64,000 bases of DNA, taken from Gammaproteobacteria bacterium. GTDB taxonomy: Bacteria; Pseudomonadota; Gammaproteobacteria; Pseudomonadales; Pseudohongiellaceae. The position numbers were made by a program, and so were the translations under genes. The stretch spans positions 299,485 to 363,484 of the forward strand of contig PASF01000001.1 of assembly GCA_002711845.1 (NCBI GenBank). The letters are read 5' to 3'. The first letter of the stretch is position 1, and each line of letters opens with the position of its first letter. Under the pieces are notes generated by a model. The model was not told where the DNA came from and did no database searches. It worked only from the letters and a program-made list of their open reading frames with translations. Of the stretch, positions 26,364 through 36,589 are shown piece after piece.

Positions 26364-26983
26364 GTGGTTGTCTGCTTGGTTTCTGATGTAGGGGCATTAA
26401 ACACCAGATAGTCCCAAGAGACCAATTCCCGTGACTTATCGGCGATGCCGCGAATGTCTCGGGTCACCGTCAGGCCGCGGTGTTGGGCCAGTGCAATAAT
26501 CTCATCGGTGGTAAATGGATGGAAACGCCCTGCATCATCAGGCCCGTGTCGTAAGGAGATCACCAACAAACCGGCCGGTGCCAGCAGTTCACTGACGTTG
26601 CGCATGGCGTGCTGGTGCTCGCTGGGCTGCAAGTGCATCCAGACGGCGCTGATAAGGACCAACTGGAAACGTTGGCCCTGAGAGCGCAAGCGATTCAATT
26701 CCGGTAATTGGTCGTCAATCCAGCTGATTGAGCCGTTTTCGCGTGGTTGAGTCAGTGTGAACTGTTCGCCTAGCTTGCGCAGCTCATGGGCAGGCTCAAC
26801 CGCGATGACATCCCAGCCTTTGTTGGCCAGCCAGGCCGCATCGCGCCCGGAGCCGGCGCCGATGTCGCACGCTAGGCTCGCTGCGTTTGGCAGTAAATCT
26901 ATCCAGCAATCATGAACTTGGGCCGGATCGGCGCCTTGATAAAAGATGAATAGCTCGCTGGCGTGGTCGGAGTAGTGGTTCAT
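26360..26983 (-). CDS. Class I SAM-dependent methyltransferase
   Basis: 207 residues. The SAM-binding motif I is CDIGAGSGRDAAWLA (~38-52) and the acidic end of strand 2 is VIAVEPA. A WMHLQPSEHQHAMRN segment is typical of small-molecule or protein methyltransferases. There is no NPPY-type DNA methylase motif. It is the first gene of a two-gene operon with the DUF3883 protein. In that setting it may act as a self-protection or signal-modifying enzyme, but that is inference. Confidence 0.65.
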   Translation of the reverse strand: MNHYSDHASELFIFYQGADPAQVHDCWIDLLPNAASLACDIGAGSGRDAAWLANKGWDVIAVEPAHELRKLGEQFTLTQPRENGSISWIDDQLPELNRLRSQGQRFQLVLISAVWMHLQPSEHQHAMRNVSELLAPAGLLVISLRHGPDDAGRFHPFTTDEIIALAQHRGLTVTRDIRGIADKSRELVSWDYLVFNAPTSETKQTTT

Positions 26984-27320
26984 GACGGGGGCTATTAAGG
27001 ATTTGAGACCATTGACCTTTATATATTAACCCGTCGATGTCAACTTCTTGGGGAGGCTCGGTGGCCGCTACGATCGGCTGAAAGAAGAGTCAGAACGCCA
27101 TTACCCAATCGGGTACGTGCGTCGAGTATGTATTGACGGTACTATCCACAGTTGGTTAATACCGGCCGTTGCCGAATCGGCCGCCGCTGATTCCCGTCGA
27201 TCATGGCTTTCCGCGCCCGCTCATCACGTTTTATCTCGAGTTCTACCACTTTTCTAAGGTACCATTCGCAACGGTAAAAAATAGATACAAAACAAGAAGA
27301 AGGTTGAATTCAAGCTAAAA
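26984..27320. other. Divergent intergenic region in the defence island
   Basis: Lies between the methyltransferase gene (minus) and the SNF2 helicase gene (plus). On the minus strand TTGACA (27038-27043) precedes an AT-rich box with a short 14-base spacing, a weak promoter candidate. A 69-codon frame at 27048-27257 has no family resemblance and is not accepted. An A-rich leader with AAGAAGG precedes the helicase ATG. Confidence 0.35.
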
Positions 27321-30209
27321 ATGACAACAGCCAAATCAAACTACGCCCCAGGCCAACGCGTCGAAATCCGCGACGCTGAGTGGCGCATTAAGCGGACTGA
27401 CTTCAGTTCCGACGGCGGTCACATTCTAAGCTGTGAAGGCCTGTCAGAACTCGTCCAGGGGCGTGAAGGTCTGTTTCTCACAGAGTTGGAAAAGATCAGG
27501 ATCCTTGATCCCGCCGAAACCGAGCTTATCGAAGACCTCTCCGGCAATTTCGATGCCAGTCTGCTTTATATCGACTCTCTTCTGCGCAAAACAGCACCTG
27601 CCGATGGCCGTCTGCATCTTGGTCACCGTGCAGCACTCGATCCACTGCAATTTCAGTTGGAACCGGCACTGCAAGCCCTGCAGCAGCCCCGCCAGCGCAT
27701 TTTGATTGCCGACAGTGTTGGCCTGGGTAAAACGCTGGAAGCGGGGATTCTCACTAGCGAGCTGATTGCCCGTGGTCGGGGTAAACGTATTCTGGTGCTG
27801 GCAGTCAAATCTATGCTCACCCAGTTTCAGCAGGAGTTCTGGACACGCTTCACCATCCCGCTGGTGCGCTTGGATTCCACTGGCCTGCAGCGTGTACGGC
27901 ATCGCATTCCAGCCAACCACAACCCTTTCCATTACTTTGACCGCGCTATCATCTCGATAGACACGCTAAAGCAGGACATCGAATACCGTCATCATCTGGA
28001 GCAGGCTTACTGGGACATCATCATTATTGATGAGGCACATAATGTTGCCGAGCGCGGCAGCAACTCGCAGCGCTCCAAACTGGCTAAATTGCTTGCCACC
28101 CGCTCGGATACGCTGATCATGCTCTCTGCCACGCCGCACGACGGTAGGGCGGAGAGTTTTGCCAGTCTGGTGAACATGCTCGACCCAACAGCCATTGCCA
28201 ATTCTAAAGATTACGCGCAGGAAGACTATCGCGACAAAGGGTTGGTCATTCGCCGTTTCAAAAAAGATGTCAAAGAACAGTTGCAGGGCAATTTCCCTGA
28301 ACGTGAGATTGCCGTGATCAAAACGTCGGCCACTCTCGCCGAGGAGGCGGCCTATGATCGACTAATGGCCGTCAGCTTACACAATCTGGATGGCAGAGGG
28401 CAGGGCGCCGGGCAACTGTTTCGTACAACCTTGGAAAAGGCCTTGTTCTCCAGTCCACAAGCCTGCTTGTCGACGGTGAACAACCGCAAGAGGCGCCTGC
28501 AGCAACGATTTGAGCGAGAGCGTGATGATGAGCGGCGCACCACAATCCTCGAAGATCTAGACACCTTGCAGGGGCTAGCTTCTGCGCTCGAGGCCATCAC
28601 GTCAGATCAGTTCAGCAAATACCAATTACTGAAACAGACCATTCAACAGACGCTGGCATGGTCGCCCAAAGAGGCTGACGATCGGCTGGTGATCTTCACC
28701 GAAAGCCTGGTGACCCTGAAGTTCCTTGAGGACCAGTTGCCCAGCGACCTCAAGCTTAAAGAAAAACAAGTGGCCGTCATGCGCGGCGACATGCGCGATA
28801 AAGATCTCATGGAGACCGTTGAGGCATTTAACAGAAAAGAGTCACCTGTGCGCCTGCTGATCTGTTCAGACGTGGCGTCCGAGGGTATCAATTTGCACCA
28901 TCTGAGCCATCGCATGATCCATTTTGACATCCCCTGGTCGCTGATGGTGTTTCAGCAGCGTAATGGGCGTATCGACCGTTACGGCCAGACGCAACAGCCG
29001 CAAATTCGCTATCTGCTGACCGAAAGCGCAAACGAGCGAGTCCGTGGCGATCAACGCATCCTCGAAGTGTTGGTGGCAAAAGACGAGCAGGCCAGTAAAA
29101 ACATCGGTGATCCGTCGGAATTCCTTGCCGTGTACGATCAACAGGAAGAAATTGACACCGTTGCCGACTTCATCGAACAGGATCAAAACGGTGACAGTGA
29201 TGCCTGGAAGCTGTTTGAAGCTTTGCTCGATGGCAACGTCAAAAACAGTGAAAATCCGCTGGACAATTTTATTCCCGGCACACGGTTGAGCGAGCAGAAC
29301 GACACCATCGGCCCACTCAACCGCGTGTTTCCCTCCGGGCTTGATTATGCCAAAGCCGCTATACGCTGGTTCAAGTCGCGCGGTGAAACGTTGGATGCCG
29401 GCATTGAAGGCGATGTGTTCTGGCTCACCGCACCTGCTGATCTCCGACAACGGCTCAATTACCTGCCTAGCGAAATTCGCCCCGACCATGACCAGTTCAC
29501 ACTGAGCGCAGATGTCGCGCGTATCAGTGAGGAAATCAATCGCGCGCGCCAGGAAGAAGATGCCGCCTGGCCCGCGTTGCATTTTTTATGGCCCATACAC
29601 CCGGTGATGGAATGGCTGTCCGATCGAGCCTTAAATGCCTTCGGTCGTCACGCAGCGCCGGTACTACGCTTAACTGGCAAGTTGGCGAAGGATGAGCATA
29701 TTGTGCTGGTGCATGGTGGCTATCCCAATCGCCGCGGACATGTGTTGATACAGGGCTGGATGGGGGTCAGCATCAAAGACGGGGCAGTTAGGGAGATTCT
29801 GGATTGGCAGCAACTGCAGAAGGCACTGGGCCTGCATCCTGCGAGCCTGCCCAATCCCGCGCGGCAGGGTGATACATCTCCATTAAGCAAACTATTGCCC
29901 GTGTCAATCAGCGCTGCGCAGGCGCATCTTGTCGCGTTGAAAGCCCAGCTGGACCAAAGCCGTCATCAGTCATTGAGCGAACAACGCCAACGCCTGGCTG
30001 ATCTGAAGGCCAAACACATGGGGCAGTTAACGCTGGCTCTGGGGCAGTCCGACCAGCCAGAGGCGTTTAAATCCCGTAAGCGCGAGGAAGGTCGGCAGCA
30101 CATCGACCGCGTTTTTCAGGACTACGAGGACTGGCTGGACAACACCCAAATCACCGAGGATCAGCCTTATCTGCAAGTCGCAGCCGTTTTTACAGGAATG
30201 TCGACATGA
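27321..30209 (+). CDS. SNF2/DEAH helicase, DISARM DrmD-like
   Basis: 962 residues. A helicase with Walker A in DSVGLGKTLEAG (~131-142), DEAH at ~237-240, SATPHDGRAE (motif III), and a C-terminal RecA lobe ending in QRNGRIDRYGQ (~545-555). The small N-terminal region with PGQRVEIRDAEWRI resembles DISARM DrmD proteins. It translocates on double-stranded DNA with ATP. Next comes a giant N6-adenine methylase, the usual neighbour of DrmD in class 1 DISARM. The 175-base gap to it contains a small hairpin (GCCTGC/GCAGGC, 30300-30320). DISARM membership is likely but not proven; stand-alone RapA/HepA-like helicases are the alternative. Confidence 0.7.
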   Translation: MTTAKSNYAPGQRVEIRDAEWRIKRTDFSSDGGHILSCEGLSELVQGREGLFLTELEKIRILDPAETELIEDLSGNFDASLLYIDSLLRKTAPADGRLHLGHRAALDPLQFQLEPALQALQQPRQRILIADSVGLGKTLEAGILTSELIARGRGKRILVLAVKSMLTQFQQEFWTRFTIPLVRLDSTGLQRVRHRIPANHNPFHYFDRAIISIDTLKQDIEYRHHLEQAYWDIIIIDEAHNVAERGSNSQRSKLAKLLATRSDTLIMLSATPHDGRAESFASLVNMLDPTAIANSKDYAQEDYRDKGLVIRRFKKDVKEQLQGNFPEREIAVIKTSATLAEEAAYDRLMAVSLHNLDGRGQGAGQLFRTTLEKALFSSPQACLSTVNNRKRRLQQRFERERDDERRTTILEDLDTLQGLASALEAITSDQFSKYQLLKQTIQQTLAWSPKEADDRLVIFTESLVTLKFLEDQLPSDLKLKEKQVAVMRGDMRDKDLMETVEAFNRKESPVRLLICSDVASEGINLHHLSHRMIHFDIPWSLMVFQQRNGRIDRYGQTQQPQIRYLLTESANERVRGDQRILEVLVAKDEQASKNIGDPSEFLAVYDQQEEIDTVADFIEQDQNGDSDAWKLFEALLDGNVKNSENPLDNFIPGTRLSEQNDTIGPLNRVFPSGLDYAKAAIRWFKSRGETLDAGIEGDVFWLTAPADLRQRLNYLPSEIRPDHDQFTLSADVARISEEINRARQEEDAAWPALHFLWPIHPVMEWLSDRALNAFGRHAAPVLRLTGKLAKDEHIVLVHGGYPNRRGHVLIQGWMGVSIKDGAVREILDWQQLQKALGLHPASLPNPARQGDTSPLSKLLPVSISAAQAHLVALKAQLDQSRHQSLSEQRQRLADLKAKHMGQLTLALGQSDQPEAFKSRKREEGRQHIDRVFQDYEDWLDNTQITEDQPYLQVAAVFTGMST

Positions 30210-30384
30210 ACGCCTGTATGGAATATAGTTTCGGTCAACATACCCGCCAAGCCTATGGGGACTTCGGTTTCTACGCTCAAATCGTGCGGGTTTTTTATTG
30301 CCTGCAAATAGCGGGCAGGCCTGTAATGACTGCATTAGCCATAGCCGGGCGGGGCGTACTCGAGCAACAAACAGGTGCCCCCGC

Positions 30385-33300
30385 ATGATCCACGTCGGCC
30401 TGATCAACGAAAACGAATTCTACTCCGACCACTACCTGGCCGAGATCTTCAGTGGCGACATCCGCGAAGTGCTCTCCACCTGGCAGCAACACGAAGATGA
30501 AGCCCGCGAGATATCCAGAAACCGGGGCGAACCTGCTACCCAATACCGCGGCTATCGCACACCGCCCAACCGGCTTGCTTCCATGGCGCGCGAAATCCTG
30601 CAAGGCATCGAAGAAGCCGAGCGTCAGCGCCAGCCCAAAGAACGCCTGCTGCTCAGCCGCGCCTTGACCAAAAACCTGCTGGCAGCATTCGAGCTGCCCT
30701 GCGAACCTCGAACCCTGACCCTGGACGATGACACGGCACTGCCGGTACTCGCCGCCCTGAATGACGCGGCCGGTGATCCCCTGTTGTGGATACTGGAAGC
30801 CATCGCCCCCATGGGTGAAGAGTCCGATCAGGATCCGTTGTCATTGGCCGTGCAAGCCGAACAATGGGATGACGCCACTGTCGCCACACAGGGTGCCAAC
30901 AAAGCCCTGGCCGATGCCGACTGGCAAAAGCGCCTGTCCCAGCAAGTGTTCAGCCAAAGCAAGCCGCCACGCTGGGTGTTGCTCACCAGCCCCCGGCAGT
31001 GGTTGCTGCTGGATCGCACCAAGTTTGCCCAACACCGACTGTTGCGTTTTGACTGGGTAGAGCTGTTCAGCCGCCGCGAGACCGATACCTTCAAAGCTGT
31101 AAGCGTGTTGCTGCACCGCGATTCCCTGTTCGACAGCCAAGGTCAGGCCCTGCTTGATACGCTGGATGAAAACGCGCATAAACATGCTTATGGGGTCTCC
31201 GAAGACCTCAAGTACGCCCTGCGCGAATGTATCGAACTGCTTGGCAACGAAGCCGCCCGGCAACTCGAAGAGCGCGCTCGTCGTCACAACAAAAGCATTT
31301 ACACGCAAGGGGATTACGAACTCGACGCTGGCGAGCTGAGTCTGGAATGTCTGCGCTACATGTACCGGTTGTTGTTTCTGTTTTATATCGAGGCGCGCCC
31401 GGAACTGGGTTACGCGCCAGTCGGCAGCCAGACCTACCTGAAAAGTTATTCACTGGAACACCTGCGCGAGCTGGAGCTGGTGCCGCTGACCAGCGAAGCC
31501 GAGCGCCAGGGTCGTTACCTGCACGACTCGCTCACGCAGTTATTCCGTCTGGTTAACGAAGGCTACATCCCCAAGGACGACATGCTGGCCGCACACAGCC
31601 AGCAAAGCGGGCGCGACGCCTTCCGTATGCAGGCCTTAAAAAGCCATTTGTTTGACCCGGAGCGCACCCGCAATCTCAACCGCGTGGTGTTTCCCAATAT
31701 CCTGCTGCAGCAGATTATCCAGTTGATGTCGCTGTCGCGCGAAGCCAATGGCAGAAAGCGCCGTGGCCGTATCTCTTATGCGCAGTTGGGCATCAACCAA
31801 TTAGGCGCCGTGTACGAGGCGCTGCTCAGTTATCGTGGATTTTTTGCGCACGAAGAGTTGTACGAGGTCAAACCCGCCGATGCCAACTGGGATCCCTTGG
31901 GCACCGGGTTTTTTGTGAGCGCCAATGCCATTGCCGACTACAAAGAAGACGAAAAGGTCTACACCAAGAACGAGGCCGGCCACAAAGCACTGCGTAAATA
32001 CCCTAAAGGCGGATTTATTTATCGGCTGGCCGGTCGTGACCGGCAAAAGTCAGCGTCGTATTACACCCCGGAGGTGCTCACCCGCAGTCTGGTGAAGTAT
32101 GCGCTGAAAGAAGTCTGGAAAGAGCAGCTCGATCCCTTGCCTGATAACAAGGCGCGTGCCGAACGCTTATTGCAGCTCACCGTGTGCGAGCCAGCCATGG
32201 GCAGCGCGGCGTTCCTGAACGAAGCCATCAACCAGATTGCCGACAAGTATCTGGAGCTGGCGCAGCAATCGCGCAATGAACGCATTCCGCAACAGGATTA
32301 CCTGCGCGAAAAACAGAAAGTCAAAATGTACCTGGCCGATCACAGCGTCTTTGGTGTTGATCTGAACCCGGTAGCGGTGGAGCTGGCAGAGGTATCGCTG
32401 TGGCTGAACGCCTTGTCGGAAGACCGTTTTGTGCCGTGGTTTGGCCTGCAGCTTTACAACGGCAACTCCCTGGTGGGTGCGCGCCGCGAAGTCTACAACG
32501 CCAGTCAATTGACGCATACCGGCGAGGACAGTTGGTTAAAATCGGCACCCATCCGGCAGCCAATATCACAGCCCCGCGACATGGGTCAGATCTGGCACTT
32601 TCTATTACCTGACAGCGGCATGGCCAACTATGCCGACAAAGATGTCAAACAACTGTACCCAGAGCAGATCAAACGCATCAATGACTGGCGCAAACACTTC
32701 ACCAAAGCATTCGACAGAACCGATGCGCAGCGGCTGGAAGTACTCAGCAACCGTATTGCCGAACTCTGGCAGGATCACGCCGATGCGCTGCAGCGCCTGC
32801 GTCAGCGCACCACCGATCCGTACAGCATTTACGGTTTTCACTCACAGGGCAGCGCCACCAGTCTGCGCTTTAAAGATCAGGCATTGGATGAGGAATTGTT
32901 GGCCAGTCAACTGGCCAACGCCAGTGCCTACCGTCGCCTTAAACTGGCCATGGATTACTGGTGCGCGTTGTGGTTCTGGCCCATTGATCAGGCCGATGCC
33001 TTGCCGGATCGTGATGAATGGTTGCTGGACCTGGAGAACCTGCTGCTGGGCGACACCGTGATGACCGAGCGCCCCGGCGAGCAGCATCAGCTGTTTGCCA
33101 GCACCAACCCGGAACAGGGCAAACAATTTGTGGACAAATACGGTGTGGTGAACTTCAAGGTGCTGTTTGCCGCGTTTCCTCGCCTGGCCATGGCTAATCG
33201 TATTGCTGAAAAGCGGCGCTTCTTCCATTGGGAGCTGGCCTATGCCGATATCTTCAAATACCGCGGCGGTTTTGACCTGATTCTGGGTAACCCGCCGTGG

Positions 33301-35316
33301 TTAAAAGTGGAGTGGAACAGCGGCGATGTGCTGGGTGATTTTGAACCGCGTTTTGTGATTCGTAAGATGACAGCGCCGCAGTTGGCAAAACTGCGGGAAG
33401 AAACCTTCGAGCGAATTCCGGTATTGAAAAAAGCCTGGACGCGGGAGTTTGAAGAAAGCGAAGGGATGCAGAATTTTTTGAATGCGCAGAGTAATTATCC
33501 TTTGCTTGCAGGCCAGAAGGCCAATCTTTACAAGTGCTTTTTGCCGCGAGCCTGGGCAAATAGCAGCGACAAAGGCGTGAGTGGCTTTCTGCATCCTGAA
33601 GGCGTGTATGATGATCCAAACGGCGGGAGCTTTCGACGAGCGCTATATCCGCGCCTACGGGCGCATTTTCAGTATGCCAACGAAGTAAAGTTATTTGCGG
33701 AAGTTGATAATCATACGCGCTATAGCACCAATATCTACGGTCCATCCAACTCGCAATCCGCTTTTGTGACGATGGCCAATTTGCTGGTGCCGCAGACAAT
33801 TGATTACAGTTTTGGACACGATGGCAACGGAGGCGTACCAGGCATCAAAGAGGAAATTGAACTGCCGAATGGGCGTACTAAGGTGAAATGGTGCTTTGAG
33901 GGCCACCGTGATCGTGTTGTCCAGGTTACGACCGCCGAACTTGGTTTGTTCGCCAAGCTTTATGACGAAGCAGATACCGATGTCATTGAGGCACGACTGC
34001 CTGCATTGCATGCCCGACAGCTTCTCGCTGTGCTGGAGAAGTTCGCTGCCCAGCCGCGTCGATTGGGTGATTTGAAAGGAGAGTATTTCTCAACTCAACA
34101 CTGGAATGAAGTCAACGCACAGAACGATGGCACCATCAAGCGCGAGACCAGCTTTCCGGCCTCGTCTGAGCAATGGATACTGTCCGGCCCGCATTTCTTT
34201 GTAGGTAACCCGTTTTACAACACGCCCAGAGCAATTTGTAGTAGCAATAAGGCGTACGACAGTCTCGACCTGCAAACCCTGCCGGACGACTACCTGCCAC
34301 GCACAAACTACCTACCGGCATGCTCCCCGGATGAGTACCGTGTCCGTACGCCAAAAGTGCCGTGGATTGAGCCTGGGCTGAGTGAGCCTAAGCGGGTAAC
34401 GGAGTATTACCGTGTATGCGCAAGCAGGGGATTGAGTGTGTCCGGTGAACGCACACTCCAAGGGTCCATCATGTCAAAACAAGCTGCACACATTGATGGA
34501 GTCTTCAGCGTTGCGTTAAAGGATCAGCAATTGATTCCCGTAGTGACGGCACTCTGGTCGTCAGTCCCATTGGATTTTTTCGTTAAGTCTACTGGTAAGG
34601 GGGATCTTAGAAGTGATCTAGCCAAGCGGCTAGTCATTCCTCCCGAGTTGGTCAAGTCAAGAAGATGCTCGGTTAGAATACTGATTTCTTGTTGTCTGAC
34701 TGATGCATATAAGGATCTCTGGCAGTCTTCCTGGCAACCTGAGTTTTGTGAACAAAGCTGGTCCATTGCCGCTAGTAGCGACCATACTGGCGCCTGCGTC
34801 CTACCAAAGCAGTTTTTCACCGAACTCACCCCGGAATGGCAACGCAACTGTGCTCTGCGCAGCGACTACGCCCGCCGCCAAGCCTTGCTTGAAATCGACG
34901 TGCTCGTCGCACAGGCCCTTGGCCTTACCCTCGACGAGCTGCTCACCATCTACCGCGTGCAGTTCCCGGTCATGCGCCAATACGAAGCCGACACCTGGTA
35001 CGACCAGAACGCTCGCATCATCTTCACCCCCAGCAAAGGCCTCGTGGGTGTCGGTCTGCCTCGCAATGCCCGGAAGAGCGATCTTGCGGAAGGAACCAGT
35101 TATGCGATTATCAGTGGTTCTAAAATCGAATCCGGCATCGCACTCGGCTGGGAAGACATCAAGGACCTCAAATCCGGCAGTGTCCAAAAAACCTTCATGG
35201 ACGATACGCTGCCAGGCGGGCCCACCGAACGCACCATCGAATACAAAGCGCCATTCTTTAAACCTGACCGCGAGCAGGATTACCGAACTGCATGGCAGTT
35301 CTTTGAGAGGCTATGA
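30385..35316 (+). CDS. Large N6-adenine DNA methyltransferase, DrmMI-like
   Basis: 1643 residues from the ATG at 30385 (MIHVGLINENEFY). SAM motif I is CEPAMGSAAFLNEA (~601-614) and the catalytic motif IV is NPPW (~968), the pattern of gamma-class N6-adenine methylases of the Eco57I/PglX/DrmMI type. Long N- and C-terminal parts probably read the target site. In DISARM and BREX such enzymes mark host DNA as self. No PD-(D/E)xK site is evident in it. The two reverse transcriptase genes follow after only 16 bases, so they are likely read through from this gene. Confidence 0.75.
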   Translation: MIHVGLINENEFYSDHYLAEIFSGDIREVLSTWQQHEDEAREISRNRGEPATQYRGYRTPPNRLASMAREILQGIEEAERQRQPKERLLLSRALTKNLLAAFELPCEPRTLTLDDDTALPVLAALNDAAGDPLLWILEAIAPMGEESDQDPLSLAVQAEQWDDATVATQGANKALADADWQKRLSQQVFSQSKPPRWVLLTSPRQWLLLDRTKFAQHRLLRFDWVELFSRRETDTFKAVSVLLHRDSLFDSQGQALLDTLDENAHKHAYGVSEDLKYALRECIELLGNEAARQLEERARRHNKSIYTQGDYELDAGELSLECLRYMYRLLFLFYIEARPELGYAPVGSQTYLKSYSLEHLRELELVPLTSEAERQGRYLHDSLTQLFRLVNEGYIPKDDMLAAHSQQSGRDAFRMQALKSHLFDPERTRNLNRVVFPNILLQQIIQLMSLSREANGRKRRGRISYAQLGINQLGAVYEALLSYRGFFAHEELYEVKPADANWDPLGTGFFVSANAIADYKEDEKVYTKNEAGHKALRKYPKGGFIYRLAGRDRQKSASYYTPEVLTRSLVKYALKEVWKEQLDPLPDNKARAERLLQLTVCEPAMGSAAFLNEAINQIADKYLELAQQSRNERIPQQDYLREKQKVKMYLADHSVFGVDLNPVAVELAEVSLWLNALSEDRFVPWFGLQLYNGNSLVGARREVYNASQLTHTGEDSWLKSAPIRQPISQPRDMGQIWHFLLPDSGMANYADKDVKQLYPEQIKRINDWRKHFTKAFDRTDAQRLEVLSNRIAELWQDHADALQRLRQRTTDPYSIYGFHSQGSATSLRFKDQALDEELLASQLANASAYRRLKLAMDYWCALWFWPIDQADALPDRDEWLLDLENLLLGDTVMTERPGEQHQLFASTNPEQGKQFVDKYGVVNFKVLFAAFPRLAMANRIAEKRRFFHWELAYADIFKYRGGFDLILGNPPWLKVEWNSGDVLGDFEPRFVIRKMTAPQLAKLREETFERIPVLKKAWTREFEESEGMQNFLNAQSNYPLLAGQKANLYKCFLPRAWANSSDKGVSGFLHPEGVYDDPNGGSFRRALYPRLRAHFQYANEVKLFAEVDNHTRYSTNIYGPSNSQSAFVTMANLLVPQTIDYSFGHDGNGGVPGIKEEIELPNGRTKVKWCFEGHRDRVVQVTTAELGLFAKLYDEADTDVIEARLPALHARQLLAVLEKFAAQPRRLGDLKGEYFSTQHWNEVNAQNDGTIKRETSFPASSEQWILSGPHFFVGNPFYNTPRAICSSNKAYDSLDLQTLPDDYLPRTNYLPACSPDEYRVRTPKVPWIEPGLSEPKRVTEYYRVCASRGLSVSGERTLQGSIMSKQAAHIDGVFSVALKDQQLIPVVTALWSSVPLDFFVKSTGKGDLRSDLAKRLVIPPELVKSRRCSVRILISCCLTDAYKDLWQSSWQPEFCEQSWSIAASSDHTGACVLPKQFFTELTPEWQRNCALRSDYARRQALLEIDVLVAQALGLTLDELLTIYRVQFPVMRQYEADTWYDQNARIIFTPSKGLVGVGLPRNARKSDLAEGTSYAIISGSKIESGIALGWEDIKDLKSGSVQKTFMDDTLPGGPTERTIEYKAPFFKPDREQDYRTAWQFFERL

Positions 35317-35332
35317 AATTCATGGACGATGC

Positions 35333-36589
35333 ATGATGTACGATCAATCCTACAATAGAAACTCCCTCAATAAGTTAATCCGACGAGGAGATTTCAGAGA
35401 TACCAAAGGTATGCCCCATGAAGTCTTCAGGGAGCAATTGATACAGCTTGCCATCAGAACAGCATCGGATGGGTTTGAGACAATCAATCCATTAGAGAAG
35501 ATCCATCTGAAGAAAAAGCCTGCTTATAAGGCTGCGAATCTGCATGATCAGTTAGTACTTCGCAAGATGGGAGCTAATCTAAAAAGGCATTTGACTAAAA
35601 CGCCTACTAACAGAAGTCGGGTGACGTCTAGCTTGCGGAGCTTGTTGGAGGAAGCGGTTCCCTACACGATAGTGCGATTGGATATCAGCGCATTTTATGA
35701 ATCAATTAATAGCGCGATTTTGACTGAGAACATTGAATCACTTACCACCCTTAATCCATACACGAAATTGCAGCTTAGAAATTTACTAAAACATTACGAG
35801 AATTTGGGTGGAACTGGTGTCCCAAGAGGTGTTGGGCTAAGCTCGATACTGTCTGACTTATACATGCAGAATTTTGATTCAGAAGTCTCAAGCCTGGATC
35901 AAGTTTACTACTATGCGCGGTATGTCGATGACATGATACTCGTTGTTAATCCGAAGAAAAGTGCGGTTATTGTTTCAGAAATTGAGAATATATTGCCCAC
36001 AGGATTGAGGCTTAACGAAAAGAAAACTAGATGCTGCTCAGCCTGTTCGGGCATTAATACATCTGACAAAATGTGTTATCGAAATTTAACTTTGGTAGTT
36101 GAGTTTTTGGGCTATGAATTTCTAGTCGAGAATCCTGAAAAAGCGCCTGATCGAGGCCAAAGAAGAAGCGTTCATATAGAAATATCCAGAGCAAAAATAG
36201 CTCGCATTAAAAAAAGAATGATGCTCTCACTGCTATCGTTTGCTCGGAATGGAGACTTTGAGCTCATCACAGATAGATTTAAGTATCTTTCATCAAATTT
36301 TGGTATCACAGATAAAAATACAGGAAAGAGGGTTCTGGCGGGAATTTTTTATGGCTATCCATTGCTGGATGATAATGCTGAATCATTGCGTGAACTGGAT
36401 GCTTTTCTAAGAGCGCTGATCTTCCATCAACATGGGAGATTCAGTGGCGCGAATGCAGTGGCTTTTAGTAGCAAGCAGCGCCGGAAATTATTAGCCGTTA
36501 GCTTCGTTAAAGGGCATCGGGAGAGGAATTATGTAAATTTCTCGACGAGACGCATAGGGAAAATTCAGGAGTGCTGGCGCCATGGCTAA
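35333..36589 (+). CDS. drt3a: Antiviral reverse transcriptase Drt3a (UG3 type)
   Basis: 418 residues. Reverse transcriptase palm motifs are clear: VRLDISAFYESIN (~112-124), GVPRGVGLSSILSDL, and the active site YARYVDDMILV with YVDD at ~196-199. There is no maturase, endonuclease or msr/msd context, so it is neither a group II intron nor a retron enzyme. Size, the N-terminal RRGDF segment and the pairing with a larger second reverse transcriptase match DRT type 3, where Drt3a and Drt3b act with a noncoding RNA against phage. Its coding sequence is visibly AT rich compared with the methylase gene 16 bases upstream. The start is one of two adjacent ATGs. Confidence 0.75.
   Translation: MMYDQSYNRNSLNKLIRRGDFRDTKGMPHEVFREQLIQLAIRTASDGFETINPLEKIHLKKKPAYKAANLHDQLVLRKMGANLKRHLTKTPTNRSRVTSSLRSLLEEAVPYTIVRLDISAFYESINSAILTENIESLTTLNPYTKLQLRNLLKHYENLGGTGVPRGVGLSSILSDLYMQNFDSEVSSLDQVYYYARYVDDMILVVNPKKSAVIVSEIENILPTGLRLNEKKTRCCSACSGINTSDKMCYRNLTLVVEFLGYEFLVENPEKAPDRGQRRSVHIEISRAKIARIKKRMMLSLLSFARNGDFELITDRFKYLSSNFGITDKNTGKRVLAGIFYGYPLLDDNAESLRELDAFLRALIFHQHGRFSGANAVAFSSKQRRKLLAVSFVKGHRERNYVNFSTRRIGKIQECWRHG

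Noticed and set aside
27048-27257. 69-codon frame upstream of the SNF2 helicase gene
   Set aside because: No ribosome site or recognisable composition; probably leader DNA.
30206-30388. 60-codon frame between the SNF2 helicase and the methylase
   Set aside because: It contains a hairpin, lacks family features, and its end overlaps the methylase start.
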